Source of the DNA: Bacillota bacterium
GTDB taxonomy: Bacteria; Bacillota; Clostridia; Peptostreptococcales; Anaerovoracaceae
Direction: 5' to 3'
Assembly (NCBI GenBank): GCA_029239605.1
Contig: JARBUO010000028.1
Coordinates: forward strand, 1 to 37,104
DNA length: 37,104 nt
A program made the position numbers and the translations under genes. Below are positions 7,785 through 16,773 of this stretch, piece after piece. The number at the start of each line of letters is the position of its first letter. Within the stretch, counting starts at the first letter, position 1. Below the pieces are notes generated by a model, which saw only the letters and a list, made by a program, of their open reading frames with translations, was not told where the DNA came from and ran no database searches.

Positions 7785-8114
7785 ATGCTTGCTGGAATTG
7801 AGGAAAGAAAAACCGCATCAGACGCAGAAGATTCAAATTGTCAGAGAAAGCTTCCGAAAAAACTTCCCTGGGTCATTCCGATCAATTGTGAGGGCTGCGC
7901 ATCCTGTGTGAATGCATGCAGAAACGGCTTGGAAATGAAAGAGACCAACGTAGAAGGTGTTTTCGTGCCGTGGCTGGATGATCCTTACGGTTGTACCGGG
8001 TGCGGCCGCTGTGCGGCGGTCTGTGCCATGGGTGCTATTTCAATGACGAGCTACGTCGAAATGGCATTGCGTCGTTTCCTTGATAGAAAACCAGAGCTTC
8101 CGGATGGACTGTAA
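7785..8114 (+). CDS. 2[4Fe-4S] ferredoxin-like protein
   Basis: 109 residues with two complete CxxCxxCxxxC motifs, at C35-C38-C41-C45 and C70-C73-C76-C80, enough for two [4Fe-4S] clusters. The two motifs are about 24 residues apart, longer than in classical clostridial ferredoxins. The usual proline after the last cysteine of each motif is replaced (CRNG, CAMG), which can tune redox potential. An N-terminal 30-residue extension and a short C-terminal tail have no recognised motif. The protein lies between two flavin split-barrel proteins and an ATC-hydrolase-family protein, so it may carry electrons to or from the flavoproteins. It has a GGGGG-rich ribosome binding site about 8 bases before the ATG. 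Confidence 0.85.
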   Translation: MLAGIEERKTASDAEDSNCQRKLPKKLPWVIPINCEGCASCVNACRNGLEMKETNVEGVFVPWLDDPYGCTGCGRCAAVCAMGAISMTSYVEMALRRFLDRKPELPDGL

Positions 8115-8209
8115 CATTTGATTTCCTAAACAGCCTGCCGAATCATATTCCCGTAAGGCACGAATTGAAAAAGAAATGAGAATATCAGAAGGATGAAAAG
8201 AGGTGTGGA

Positions 8210-8656
8210 ATGGGCAAGATACGTAGCAACGATGAACCTGTTGGGAGAATGGCCAAACTCATGGCGGAACTCTATTATTTTATGGCCAGTGAATTCATCC
8301 ATCAGCTTGGGGAAGAAAAAGGGACGGAAGCAATCCGAAATGCCGTTACCGGATTTGGTGAAGCCAGAGCTGCGGTGATGAAAGAAGAAGCAGCAGAGCG
8401 AGGTCTCCCCATCAATGGTGAAACCTATGCTCTTGTCAGGGATATGCCTTCCATCTCCTGGGAGAAAGACCCGAAACAGCAGACAGACATCACCTACTGT
8501 CCCATGCATGACATGTGGGATCAGTTAGACGCTTTAAAGCTTGGAGCAATCTATTGCGAGATTGATGAAGTCTTATATCGGCAGTTTCATGTAGATTTTG
8601 AGAGACCGCTCTGCAAAACAAACGGGGACAGCTGCTGCAGATTTATTATCAAGTAA
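8210..8656 (+). CDS. ATC-hydrolase-family protein
   Basis: 148 residues. The N-terminal helix pattern AELYYFMASEFIHQLGEEKG followed by EAIRNAVTGFGEARA, and the C-terminal TYCPMHDMWDQL and GAIYCEIDEVLYRQF with a final Cys-Cys segment (GDSCCRFIIK), are those I know from the L-2-amino-thiazoline-4-carboxylate hydrolase (ATC hydrolase) family. Only one member has a described role, in conversion of a thiazoline to cysteine in Pseudomonas; most members in anaerobes are uncharacterised, so that function should not be assumed here. The conserved cysteines (around TYCP, IYCE, SCCR) could bind a metal or act catalytically. The gene starts 95 bases after the ferredoxin and ends at a terminator, so it is the probable last gene of the operon. 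Confidence 0.72.
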   Translation: MGKIRSNDEPVGRMAKLMAELYYFMASEFIHQLGEEKGTEAIRNAVTGFGEARAAVMKEEAAERGLPINGETYALVRDMPSISWEKDPKQQTDITYCPMHDMWDQLDALKLGAIYCEIDEVLYRQFHVDFERPLCKTNGDSCCRFIIK

Positions 8657-8693
8657 CAGAGTTTCGGTTTAAGATCTTAACGATTGTCAAAAT

Positions 8694-8731
8694 AAAGAAG
8701 CGGTTCGGCGCGTTGCGCATCGCTTCTTTTT
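8694..8731 (+). terminator. Terminator after the ATC-hydrolase-family gene
   Basis: An 8-bp stem (8695-8702 with 8721-8728) is followed by a T-run. The 18-base apical part contains GCGC arms that can extend the hairpin. It closes the flavin/ferredoxin operon. Confidence 0.75.
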
Positions 8732-8969
8732 ATGATGCGCTTTTCTTATGATGAAATATTATTAGAAGCGCACGATGAAATTCAATTCATGGATATATTA
8801 CAAGAAACAAAGGGACATAGTACCAGTAAAGAGGTTACATTCACGGTACCGTAGGGTATATAAAAATAATGAAGTCTACAGGCGGAAATTTTACCTGCGG
8901 CGAATTTGCCGTGGAAGGAATCTATGAGTAAAATTAATCCGGCAAAGGAACATACAAGGAGGAATCATT
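8732..8969 (+). promoter_or_regulatory. Upstream region of the NADH oxidase gene with possible promoter
   Basis: A plausible promoter is TTACAT (8835-8840), a 16-base spacer and TATATA (8857-8862), giving a leader of about 100 bases. The leader includes a small stem (CGGC with GCCG around 8897-8910). A loose inverted repeat TGCGCTT/AAGCGCA flanks 8735-8775. No clear Rex-type operator (TTGTGA with TCACAA) is seen, although NADH oxidase genes are often redox regulated. Confidence 0.35.
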
Positions 8970-10304
8970 ATGAGCAGGATCGTTGTGATCGGAGCAAATC
9001 ACGCCGGTACGGCAGCAGTGAATACAATATTGGGCAATTCCAGAGAGCATGAGGTTATCGTATTTGATGCCAATTCTAACATCAGTTTTCTGGGGTGCGG
9101 CATGGCTCTTTGGATTGGAAATCAGATCAGCGGCCCTGAGGGTCTGTTCTATTCAAACAGAGCTGCGCTGGAGTCAAAGGGTGCGAAAGTTTATATGGAA
9201 ACCCGTGTCCTGGATATTGATTTTGAACGAAAAACCTTACTGGCAGAGGGTTCGGACGGAAGTATGATTCAGCAGCCTTACGATAAGCTGATTCTGGCTA
9301 CGGGCTCTCTTCCCATTTTACCTTCGATTCCAGGACATGATCTGAAGAACGTGCAGCCCGTAAAACTGTATCAGCATGCTCAGGAAGTGATTGAAAAGTT
9401 GAAGGACCCGGGAATCAAAGATATCGTTGTTGTGGGAGCAGGTTATATTGGCGTTGAACTTGCGGAAGCGTTTAAGAGAAATGGCAGAAACGTGACCATG
9501 ATCGACGTGGAAAAGACATGCTTATCCGTTTATTATGATGAGGCTTTTACCGAGCTGATGAAAAAGAACCTTGAGGAACATGGTATCCGTCTGGCCTTTG
9601 GAGAGAAGGTCACAGAGATTCGAGGAACGGGGCGAGTGGAAGAGGTTGTGACCAACGTAAATCGTTATAAGGCGGATATGGTGGTGATGGCCATCGGATT
9701 CCGACCCAATACGGAGCTTGGGAAAAAGCAGCTTGCACAGTTCAGAAACGGTGCCTACCTTGTCAACAAACAACAGGAAACCTCAGTAAAAGACGTCTAT
9801 GCCATCGGCGATTGTGCCACGGTTTACGACAACTCTGTCAATAGGGAAAATTACATTGCGCTGGCTACCAATGCGGTCCGGTCCGGTGTCGTAGCAGCCC
9901 ATAATGTTCTTGGAATACCGCTGGAATCTGCAGGGGTTCAGGGATCCAACGGCATCAGTATCTTTGATCTTAAGATGGTATCCACAGGGCTTACCTTGAA
10001 CAAAGCGAAGCGTCTTGGCATCAATGCACTTGCTGCAGACTATGAAGATCTGCAAAAGCCGGAGTTTATAGAAAGTGGAAATGAGACTGTTAAGATCAGA
10101 ATCGTGTATGATGCTGAGACAAGGGTGATTCTTGGGGCGCAAATGGCTTCCCGCCATGATATTTCCATGGGAATTCACATGTTCTCACTTGCGATTCAGG
10201 AGAAAGTAACGGTGGATAAACTGGCGTTGACCGACTTGTTTTTCCTGCCTCATTTTAATAAGCCATATAACTATATCACCATGGCTGCACTAGGTGCGAA
10301 ATAA
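8970..10304 (+). CDS. nox: Water-forming NADH oxidase (FAD-dependent)
   Basis: 444 residues of the pyridine-nucleotide disulfide reductase superfamily, NADH oxidase/CoA-disulfide reductase branch. An FAD-binding N-terminus ([11 protein letters not shown], residues 6-16) is followed by the single redox-active cysteine C43 in [13 protein letters not shown]. An NAD-binding Rossmann motif [14 protein letters not shown] begins at about 153, and the FAD-closing IGDCATVYD lies near 275. The C-terminal dimerisation domain includes [16 protein letters not shown]. The [10 protein letters not shown] form is typical of streptococcal and clostridial NOX, which reduces O2 to water with a cysteine sulfenate intermediate. 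In an anaerobe this protects against oxygen and regenerates NAD+. A CoA-disulfide or persulfide reductase activity is possible in this branch. Its own upstream region suggests separate transcription; AGGAGG lies 8 bases before the ATG. Confidence 0.88.
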   Translation: MSRIVVIGANHAGTAAVNTILGNSREHEVIVFDANSNISFLGCGMALWIGNQISGPEGLFYSNRAALESKGAKVYMETRVLDIDFERKTLLAEGSDGSMIQQPYDKLILATGSLPILPSIPGHDLKNVQPVKLYQHAQEVIEKLKDPGIKDIVVVGAGYIGVELAEAFKRNGRNVTMIDVEKTCLSVYYDEAFTELMKKNLEEHGIRLAFGEKVTEIRGTGRVEEVVTNVNRYKADMVVMAIGFRPNTELGKKQLAQFRNGAYLVNKQQETSVKDVYAIGDCATVYDNSVNRENYIALATNAVRSGVVAAHNVLGIPLESAGVQGSNGISIFDLKMVSTGLTLNKAKRLGINALAADYEDLQKPEFIESGNETVKIRIVYDAETRVILGAQMASRHDISMGIHMFSLAIQEKVTVDKLALTDLFFLPHFNKPYNYITMAALGAK

Positions 10305-10585
10305 AAAAGCCGCTGGGTTTGTGAGTATTTTGTTTTAGAAAACGATAAAAAAGACTGTGGGCAATCGAGGGAAGAAAAAACATAGCAATACATGTTAAAA
10401 AATTATCAATATTTCAAAAACCACCTTGCTAAATACCAGAACAAAGGGTATACTTATAAAAATAAGTTTTGGAAACATAGATTTATACCGCCTGAACGGC
10501 CGGCCTGCAGATTGTCTGAGCCGGCTTTTCCAAAGGATGAATCAAACTTTCCTCAGCCATTGCAAAATACAATCAGGAGGTTACG
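10305..10585 (+). promoter_or_regulatory. Promoter and leader of the 1155-residue gene
   Basis: This gene-free stretch holds a good promoter: TTGCTA (10426-10431), a 17-base spacer, TATACT (10449-10454). Transcription would start near 10461. The 125-base leader contains a hairpin GCCGGC (10499-10504) with GCCGGC (10520-10525) followed by four T residues, which could be a weak attenuator. An ATG-started frame at 10392-10607 crosses this region but has no coding character or ribosome binding site. The AGGAGG at 10575-10580 serves the gene at 10586. Confidence 0.6.
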
Positions 10586-13500
10586 ATGTCAATTAGAAAA
10601 AAACTAGGGATCGATTTTGGAAATATTGATCCGATCACAACACGAGAAGATAGAATCCAGTACATCAACTTCAAATTGGCATCCCTCGGTCTGCCTATTT
10701 ATCGCTCTGAATCCGATAATGAAACCGGCACATATTTCATCGATCTGTTTGAAGACATTATCAAGGACTACAAAGAGAAGAAAAGAATGGTTGACGTAAA
10801 CGAGGTTGGCGTATATAAGCGCATCAACCAGTTTTTCACCGACTATTTTAATGATAGCTCATATGTACCGAGGGTTGTTGATGAGTCCCTGACTCTGGAC
10901 CATTACGGCCTGGCAAGAGAGATGTCTCTGCCGCCTGACGGAAATACCTACCGCAATGAACTGATCAGCAGTTATAGAATTAAACAGGGAGTCTTGCACA
11001 ATCCGAAAAACGACAGACGTACCACCGAGGGTTCGTTCCATATTGTTGAAGGCGGATTGCCCATTCCCTACGATAAAAAAGCGGTGCCGAAGGAAACCTT
11101 TGTCAAATTATATCAGTGCGCAATCAATCCGCCGGATGATATGAAACTTCTTCCGTTTACCATTAATCAGGAAGATCAGGCAAAGACCTTTGTATCCCTT
11201 ATGGTGAAACCCATTGTCTCTCCTAAGGTGCCAGGTGTTCAGGAAGAAAAAAGAATGGAAGTGTTCTTTGTGGCACCAGGCAGTTTTGTATCGAATCTGG
11301 ATTTCATCGAATCCGTATTCGGAAACAGCGGAGATCCAAGTTACCACAGCAATGATTCCGGACTGGATATCGAAAGATGGTCCGGTCACACAGGTTACAT
11401 TCTGCTTGCACCGCACCTTTCCAAGATGAGAAAGATTGATCTTGGTCTGCCTCATTATGACAATGCGACAGAACGCCAGCGCAGGGATGGAATGTGCTAC
11501 AAGGATGAAAGTGAGCTGTACAATGACGGCAATGCCTTCAAACTGACCTGCAGAGACAGAAACGGGGTGGCTGTGACTCTCATCGCCGATAATTATTTCG
11601 GATATTCGAAAAAAGAGATCAAAACACAGATCAGCTTTGCAGCGAATCTCTACGGAAATGTAGAAGAGGAACATGCGGGCGGCACCATCGCTTATCCTCA
11701 GAAAAACCTGGGTGTAAACTACAATGCGGTTGAAGATGCAAGCTTGACAGGTTATACCTTTGATGATGTCATTAAGAATTACGGCGATCTGATGGATCTT
11801 CAGAAGGAAGAGCGATACGGCGTTGATATACAAAATAAGCAAGTAATCTATGTTCCCGAAAATATTAAAATTGATCTTTATAAGAATGAAATCAAATGGA
11901 CGTACAATGAAAAGGAATGCAAGTTAAAACTGCTTCCCGGATACTTCTATGTACTGCCTAATGGTGAAAAAATTCACATAGAAAAGCATCCGGAAGCCCC
12001 GGTATGGAAGCTCATCAGTACTGAGGCAAAAGGTACCTTCTGCCACAAGCCCTGCACGGTTTCCGGAGGAGGGAAGTCCGAGATCTCCAAATCCATCAGC
12101 AACTCCATCATCTACGGGACTTATTACGTAAATGATCTGGAGAAGGATCTGGACTATGTGGAGCGTATTCTGAACTATGATTACAGACATCGCTGGAGAG
12201 ATTGCCCTGACAGAACGAGACCTGCACGGCCGATTCTTTCCATCGATAGAACCCTTGGTTCCGTTATTAAGCTTCTAACCCCTTCGTCTCTTTATACAGA
12301 CGAATACAATGCATATATTGAAGAGATTCCCAACCATGTCAAGGCTTTGGTCTTCATGGTAAAGAGATTCTATCAGACCTCCTGGGGTGATTGCTGGAGA
12401 AAGCATTTTACTGTAGACCTGATCAACGGCAAGCCGGGGAATGAACTGAAGTTTGATAACAGAAGAATCCGGCCCAGCTATCTGCGGGTAGGTTTTGGAA
12501 AGGATAAAGCCTGGAGAATTTTCAAACTTCGGATGGACTTTATGCCAAGTGAAAAGCTTCAGATGGAAGATGATATTACGGCTTCTGTACTAATCCCAGC
12601 AGGCAGATTGAAGAACGTTAATGGGGAATACAGCAACAGAAGTTATAAATTCCCTGTGAACTGCGAATACAGGTTCTTCCAGAGACCTGACGATGCAGTA
12701 CACAAGGGTTATGATTTGCAGGCAGAAAGAGATCTGTCCAGCAATAATCTCTTTGCAACGAATTTTGAACCATTGACCAAGGCTGACGTAGAGGAACTGA
12801 AAAATGATGTCATGGGGTATATCGCTTACACGGAACCTGTCAGAAATCATATCGAAACGTTCCTGAAAGGCGATGATGAATATTGTGTCGTGTCTTCCGA
12901 AAGCAGAATTGTTGATGGAAAGCCAAGCAAGAACCCCAGATATCTGGAGCATCGTTCCGACTTTATGAATCCGCTGAAAGGGTACCTGGCTGAAGTTGGT
13001 GAGCGTTTCTCAAGAAGAATTCCGCTGTCTGAGTCCGTTCCGATGCCTGTAAATGCAGTACTGCCGGGCAGAAGAAATAATCCGCCGGGCATGGAGGGAG
13101 ATAAAAAGGTTCCACCGCTCAGCGTTTACAATCCTATACACTATCAGGAACTTCCCGAGCTGTTTATGGACTTTATCAGCAGTTTAACGGGAAAATCACC
13201 GTCAACCACAGGCGCGGGATCCGAAGGTGCACTTACCAAAGGCCCCTTCAATATGCTGCTGCCTGTATACGATCTGAATAATGCGCTGCTTTCCTATCTC
13301 CTCGGAGATTATAATGTGTATACCACACCGGCAGGCCATATTGGATCAAATATCAGAGTGGATCATGACATTTCCATGCTGGTTCCGGAAATCTGGTCAA
13401 GATTGAAGGAATCGGAAAGAAATCCCCAGAAGCTGATTCAGGAAGGTTCTCTGGAAAAGATAGAGGATTTTGAATATAACGGCGTGCATGTTCCTGCCGG

Positions 13501-14053
13501 AAGACTGGGTTATCGTATTACAGAGGTCTTCTGCTATAAGTACCTTGGAAAGATCTTTGATGAACCGCAGTCAATCTTCAGCGAGGATATTCTCAAACCG
13601 GAAACCCAGGGAATGGAAGCCTTTGTAGACGGTGTGCTGAATATTGTCACCGGCCAGAAGAAAGCCGCCATGAACTATTTTCAGGATGGCAGTGTGGAAA
13701 ACGCAATTCCGCCGATCAAGGCGCTGCTTCATATCATGGTAAACGGTGAATACGAGGGTCTCACCCTGGAATCGCCTGCACTCAGAGATATGTTCAAGCG
13801 GGAAAGCGTCATCGCCAGCGACTGGTACGCGGAACGACTGAAAAACAAGCAGCAGATCGATGTTCGCCTGATGGAAGAGATGGTCGAAAACTTACAGGCA
13901 TTCATTGCGAATCCTATAAACGCATCGGTTATCACGGAATTCCGTTATGACGAAAGATTGGAAAAAGCAAAGGAAACCCTTGCTTACTACCGTTCGGATG
14001 AATACCTTGAAGCACTGGTTGGAACCATCGGCGCCGCATCCATGGCACTGTAG
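10586..14053 (+). CDS. Probable PPi-type (diphosphate) phosphoenolpyruvate carboxykinase
   Basis: 1155 residues, cytoplasmic, no signal peptide or membrane segments. Its length and overall character match the diphosphate-dependent PEP carboxykinases described from Entamoeba and Propionibacterium, which interconvert PEP + CO2 + phosphate and oxaloacetate + PPi and are about 1100-1150 residues long. Two conserved-looking glycine-rich segments stand out: CTVSGGGKSEISKS (C490-S503), which looks like a modified nucleotide/anion loop with K497, and STTGAGSEGALTKGPFN (873-889). Other likely active-site stretches are RSSW-like SWGDCWRKHF (near 610) and GHIGSNIRVDHD (near 920). The assignment comes from recognition without an alignment, so it is moderate; the alternative is a large uncharacterised clostridial protein. 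It has its own promoter and terminator and is monocistronic. If correct, it would make or consume PPi at the PEP-oxaloacetate node. Confidence 0.55.
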   Translation: MSIRKKLGIDFGNIDPITTREDRIQYINFKLASLGLPIYRSESDNETGTYFIDLFEDIIKDYKEKKRMVDVNEVGVYKRINQFFTDYFNDSSYVPRVVDESLTLDHYGLAREMSLPPDGNTYRNELISSYRIKQGVLHNPKNDRRTTEGSFHIVEGGLPIPYDKKAVPKETFVKLYQCAINPPDDMKLLPFTINQEDQAKTFVSLMVKPIVSPKVPGVQEEKRMEVFFVAPGSFVSNLDFIESVFGNSGDPSYHSNDSGLDIERWSGHTGYILLAPHLSKMRKIDLGLPHYDNATERQRRDGMCYKDESELYNDGNAFKLTCRDRNGVAVTLIADNYFGYSKKEIKTQISFAANLYGNVEEEHAGGTIAYPQKNLGVNYNAVEDASLTGYTFDDVIKNYGDLMDLQKEERYGVDIQNKQVIYVPENIKIDLYKNEIKWTYNEKECKLKLLPGYFYVLPNGEKIHIEKHPEAPVWKLISTEAKGTFCHKPCTVSGGGKSEISKSISNSIIYGTYYVNDLEKDLDYVERILNYDYRHRWRDCPDRTRPARPILSIDRTLGSVIKLLTPSSLYTDEYNAYIEEIPNHVKALVFMVKRFYQTSWGDCWRKHFTVDLINGKPGNELKFDNRRIRPSYLRVGFGKDKAWRIFKLRMDFMPSEKLQMEDDITASVLIPAGRLKNVNGEYSNRSYKFPVNCEYRFFQRPDDAVHKGYDLQAERDLSSNNLFATNFEPLTKADVEELKNDVMGYIAYTEPVRNHIETFLKGDDEYCVVSSESRIVDGKPSKNPRYLEHRSDFMNPLKGYLAEVGERFSRRIPLSESVPMPVNAVLPGRRNNPPGMEGDKKVPPLSVYNPIHYQELPELFMDFISSLTGKSPSTTGAGSEGALTKGPFNMLLPVYDLNNALLSYLLGDYNVYTTPAGHIGSNIRVDHDISMLVPEIWSRLKESERNPQKLIQEGSLEKIEDFEYNGVHVPAGRLGYRITEVFCYKYLGKIFDEPQSIFSEDILKPETQGMEAFVDGVLNIVTGQKKAAMNYFQDGSVENAIPPIKALLHIMVNGEYEGLTLESPALRDMFKRESVIASDWYAERLKNKQQIDVRLMEEMVENLQAFIANPINASVITEFRYDERLEKAKETLAYYRSDEYLEALVGTIGAASMAL

Positions 14054-14097
14054 TAGGAAGAAATTCCAGCCCGATAATACCATAATTATTTAACACC

Positions 14098-14125
14098 AGA
14101 GAGCTGCAATGCAGCTCTCTTTTTA
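14098..14125 (+). terminator. Terminator after the probable PPi-PEPCK gene
   Basis: A 10-bp perfect stem (14098-14107 with 14111-14120) has a 3-base loop and is followed by a short T-run. Confidence 0.9.
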
Positions 14126-14202
14126 ATCTACGGCCGATATGGAAACGAAATCGACTGTCAGAGTGTGAGACGGGTCTTTTAAATCAACTTCTGTGAAAAC
14201 AA

Positions 14203-14232
14203 TTGTAACATTTCGGAAAAATCTGGTAGAAT
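14203..14232 (+). promoter_or_regulatory. Probable promoter of the beta-helix protein gene
   Basis: TTGTAA (14203-14208), an 18-base spacer and TAGAAT (14227-14232) lie 36 bases before the start codon. Both boxes match at 4 to 5 of 6 positions. Confidence 0.5.
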
Positions 14233-14267
14233 AGAGAAAACCATTCAATGCGTCAGGAGGATTAACC

Positions 14268-15815
14268 ATGAGAAGAATCGTCGTAATCAATTTTATCATG
14301 GCAGTGTTTATGATTTTGATTTTGTCTCTTAATACTGGGTCGTCATCTCAACCGATGTTTGAAGCCTCTGATTATTATGTTGCTCCCGATGGTTCGGATG
14401 GGAATCCGGGAACGCTGAAAAAACCCTGGAAAACGATCCAGAAAGCAGCAGACTCGGCGCTGCCGGGCAGTACGGTATTCATCCGGGAAGGAACCTATTA
14501 TGAGCGAGTTCGAATGAACGTTTCCGGAAATGAAGAGCGGGGTGCAATCACCTTTACCAATTATGATGGAGGCACCGTGGTTATCGATGGGTCCAAGTCT
14601 TCGGCACAAGATCAGGCAGAGTTGATTCTGATTGAAAATCAAAATTATATCAATCTTGACGGAATTGAACTTACCGGCAATATGAATGATGACAGCGCCT
14701 ATTTCGTTACAGGAATCAGCATCTGGGGATCGGGAAAAGAGATTGCAATCAGCAATTGCAGAATTCATCAAATCGGATATACCAACGCAGATAAAAAAAA
14801 CGGAGCAGCAGCCATTGCTGTTTTCGGCCGGGATGGAGAAAAGCCCATTCAAAATCTGTCTGTTGATGGAAACGAGATATGGGAAATCAAATCCGGTACA
14901 GCGGAAGCGGTCTTACTGACTGGAAATGTGGAGGACTTTCTTATTGAAGGCAATGTAATCCGGAATAACAATAATTCTGGCTTATCCGTCAGGGGAGATG
15001 ACTCTATGGGTGGTGAACCGGTATGCAAGCCCGAAGAGAACAATCGCGTGCGGAACGGATTGATTACTGGAAACATGCTGACAGGAAACAGCACCGAAGG
15101 GAATCCCTTCTACCAGTCCGGCAGTTATTTTGCAGCGGGGATACTGGTGGATGGGGCAATGGACGTAGAGATCGCGTGCAATACCAGCAAGGGTAACGAT
15201 ATGGGGATACGGGTGACCAATGAAAAACGGGATAAGAACTGCAGCGGAATTCTTGTTCGGGATAATCTGATTGTACATAATTCTGCTTCCGGGCTGAGCG
15301 CAGGCGGCTCCGACGCGGATAAGGGCTGGACCGTTCAGATGAAGGCCCGCAACAATACCCTTTACGGAAATGACACAAAGGGGTTGGGCTGTGGAGAAAT
15401 CTCCATAGGGAAAAGTCATGATTTGAGCTTTACTGGAAATATCATCCATACAGGCACCCGCAACCTGGCTGTCGCCACTGAAAATTTCGGAAAGGCTAAC
15501 GTTTACAATCTTGTCTTCAATTATAATATTTATTTTGGCCCGGGAGGTGCAAAAAACCTCAGATTCCAAGGCCCTGAAACAGGAACTGTAGGCTTTAATA
15601 TGTGGAAAAATAAGATGGAACAGGACAAATTCTCTAAGGTTGCTGACCCGCTCTTTATGAATCCCGGTTCGGAGGATTTCCGCCTGAAGGAACATTCCCC
15701 AGCCATTGATTTTAGTGATCCAGCCTATATACCTGCTGACGGAATCACGGATTATGCGGGAAACAACCGTATGAATGGCAGCGCAGTGGACTGCGGGGCC
15801 TATGAGTTGAATTAG
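14268..15815 (+). CDS. Exported right-handed parallel beta-helix protein
   Basis: 515 residues. An N-terminal signal-type segment (RR then about 17 hydrophobic residues, to about 26) is followed by a DUF1565-like opening YYVAPDGSDGNPGTLKKPWKTIQKA. A long series of beta-helix coils comes next, rich in N-x-I-x-x-N/G repeats such as IEGNVIRNNNNSGLSVRG. The end (DPLFMNPGSEDFRLKEHSPAIDFS and VDCGAYE) is typical of the closing coils of such proteins. Members are polysaccharide lyases, glycan-binding or surface proteins; no catalytic set is recognisable, so the substrate is unknown. It has a strong AGGAGG 7 bases before the ATG and its own promoter. The lipoprotein gene follows 22 bases after its stop, so the two are co-transcribed and probably both act outside the cell. 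No LPXTG anchor or other sorting signal is visible. Confidence 0.85.
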   Translation: MRRIVVINFIMAVFMILILSLNTGSSSQPMFEASDYYVAPDGSDGNPGTLKKPWKTIQKAADSALPGSTVFIREGTYYERVRMNVSGNEERGAITFTNYDGGTVVIDGSKSSAQDQAELILIENQNYINLDGIELTGNMNDDSAYFVTGISIWGSGKEIAISNCRIHQIGYTNADKKNGAAAIAVFGRDGEKPIQNLSVDGNEIWEIKSGTAEAVLLTGNVEDFLIEGNVIRNNNNSGLSVRGDDSMGGEPVCKPEENNRVRNGLITGNMLTGNSTEGNPFYQSGSYFAAGILVDGAMDVEIACNTSKGNDMGIRVTNEKRDKNCSGILVRDNLIVHNSASGLSAGGSDADKGWTVQMKARNNTLYGNDTKGLGCGEISIGKSHDLSFTGNIIHTGTRNLAVATENFGKANVYNLVFNYNIYFGPGGAKNLRFQGPETGTVGFNMWKNKMEQDKFSKVADPLFMNPGSEDFRLKEHSPAIDFSDPAYIPADGITDYAGNNRMNGSAVDCGAYELN

Positions 15816-15837
15816 ATTGTTATGGAGGGATTCTCGA

Positions 15838-16464
15838 ATGAAGTTATACACTAAGGTGTTGTTTTTTGTGGTTTTCAACGTATTCTTCTTATCGTCCTGT
15901 GGAGGTACACCAGAGAAATCAAACATGTATATTGCTCCTGCCGAACTGACGGAGGCAGAGGAAAACCTGGCAAATCTCCTTGGGGCAAACGGTACTCAGT
16001 TCATTTGTGATTTTAAGCTGAATGATACGGTGCAAAGCGTTCAAGTCAATACCTATGAACTGAAGGATGGCAAGTGGCAGCTTATTGCCGGCGGTGGAGG
16101 GCATCAATTTACCGATGGAAAGGGCAGACTTGCGCTCTCCTCTGATCGTCTTGAAGAGGGGATGAGGGTTGCACTGCAAAGTGACAGCAATGAGGGTTCC
16201 ACAACCTATTCTTCTGAGCCTCCAGAGGAAAGCTCAGGGATGAGTAGAGCGACTTCCTGGCTGCAAAATCCAACAGAAATTCTTTATGAAAAGGAGATCC
16301 CTTTGGTTGTACAGGTCTTAACCACACAAAATACGATCAGTTCTTATGGCGTAGAAGCTTTCGAAACGCCGGAAGAATATGCGAAGCACGGCTATGAGCA
16401 TGTTTACGCCGTTACAATTCGATTCAGTGAAAAACCAGTATCAGAATTGGATTCTGGAATTTAG
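15838..16464 (+). CDS. Lipoprotein of unknown function
   Basis: 208 residues. A lipoprotein signal peptide is clear: KLYTK, a hydrophobic core, and the lipobox LSSC with C21 as the lipidated cysteine. The mature part shows no domain I recognise. It has segments of alternating hydrophobic character (VQSVQVNTYELKDGKWQLIAG, then VALQSDSNEG) that suggest a beta-rich fold, a Ser/Glu/Pro-rich patch near 125-140, and a C-terminal FETPEEYAKHGYEHVYAVTIRFS. The start at 15838 is chosen over an ATG 7 codons upstream because GGAGGG lies 8 bases before it and the signal peptide then has normal form. It is second in an operon with the beta-helix protein and is followed by a terminator, so the pair may form a surface-exposed unit. 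Confidence 0.75.
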   Translation: MKLYTKVLFFVVFNVFFLSSCGGTPEKSNMYIAPAELTEAEENLANLLGANGTQFICDFKLNDTVQSVQVNTYELKDGKWQLIAGGGGHQFTDGKGRLALSSDRLEEGMRVALQSDSNEGSTTYSSEPPEESSGMSRATSWLQNPTEILYEKEIPLVVQVLTTQNTISSYGVEAFETPEEYAKHGYEHVYAVTIRFSEKPVSELDSGI

Positions 16465-16538
16465 ATTTAAAACAGAGCTTCTGTAAAGAAATCATGTTTT
16501 CCAGTTTTCATAATGATTTAGATAACAATCAACATAAG

Positions 16539-16576
16539 GAGACCGGGGTTAGAAAAACCCCGGTCTCTTGTCGTTT
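16539..16576 (+). terminator. Terminator after the lipoprotein gene
   Basis: A 12-bp perfect stem (16539-16550 with 16556-16567) has a 5-base loop and is followed by an interrupted T-rich run. Its 8-base foot GAGACCGG/CCGGTCTC recurs in the hairpin at 25801-25837, on the other side of the glucan synthase gene. Confidence 0.8.
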
Positions 16577-16773
16577 TCATTCCTTTCATACTGAAAAAAC
16601 GATGAATATATCGGTAAAAATTAGGAGATATTATTAATTGGTATCACATTGTGAGACCAGCATTTCCCTAATCAGGCATTCTCAGGGCACGTTTGAGACA
16701 TGAATTGCGCCGGAGTCAAGGCCGAAATAATTTTCAGACAAGCGCCAGCCAAAGGATTTAAAGGAGACATAAA
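16577..16773 (+). other. Upstream region of the glucan synthase gene
   Basis: A 197-base AT-rich spacer. I could not fix a promoter: several TATTAT-like hexamers occur near 16630, but none has a convincing -35 box. AAGGAG at 16761-16766 is the ribosome binding site for the TTG start at 16774. Confidence 0.4.

Noticed and set aside
10392-10607. A 71-residue open frame before the 1155-residue gene
   Set aside because: It spans the promoter and leader, has no ribosome binding site and overlaps the real start in another frame.
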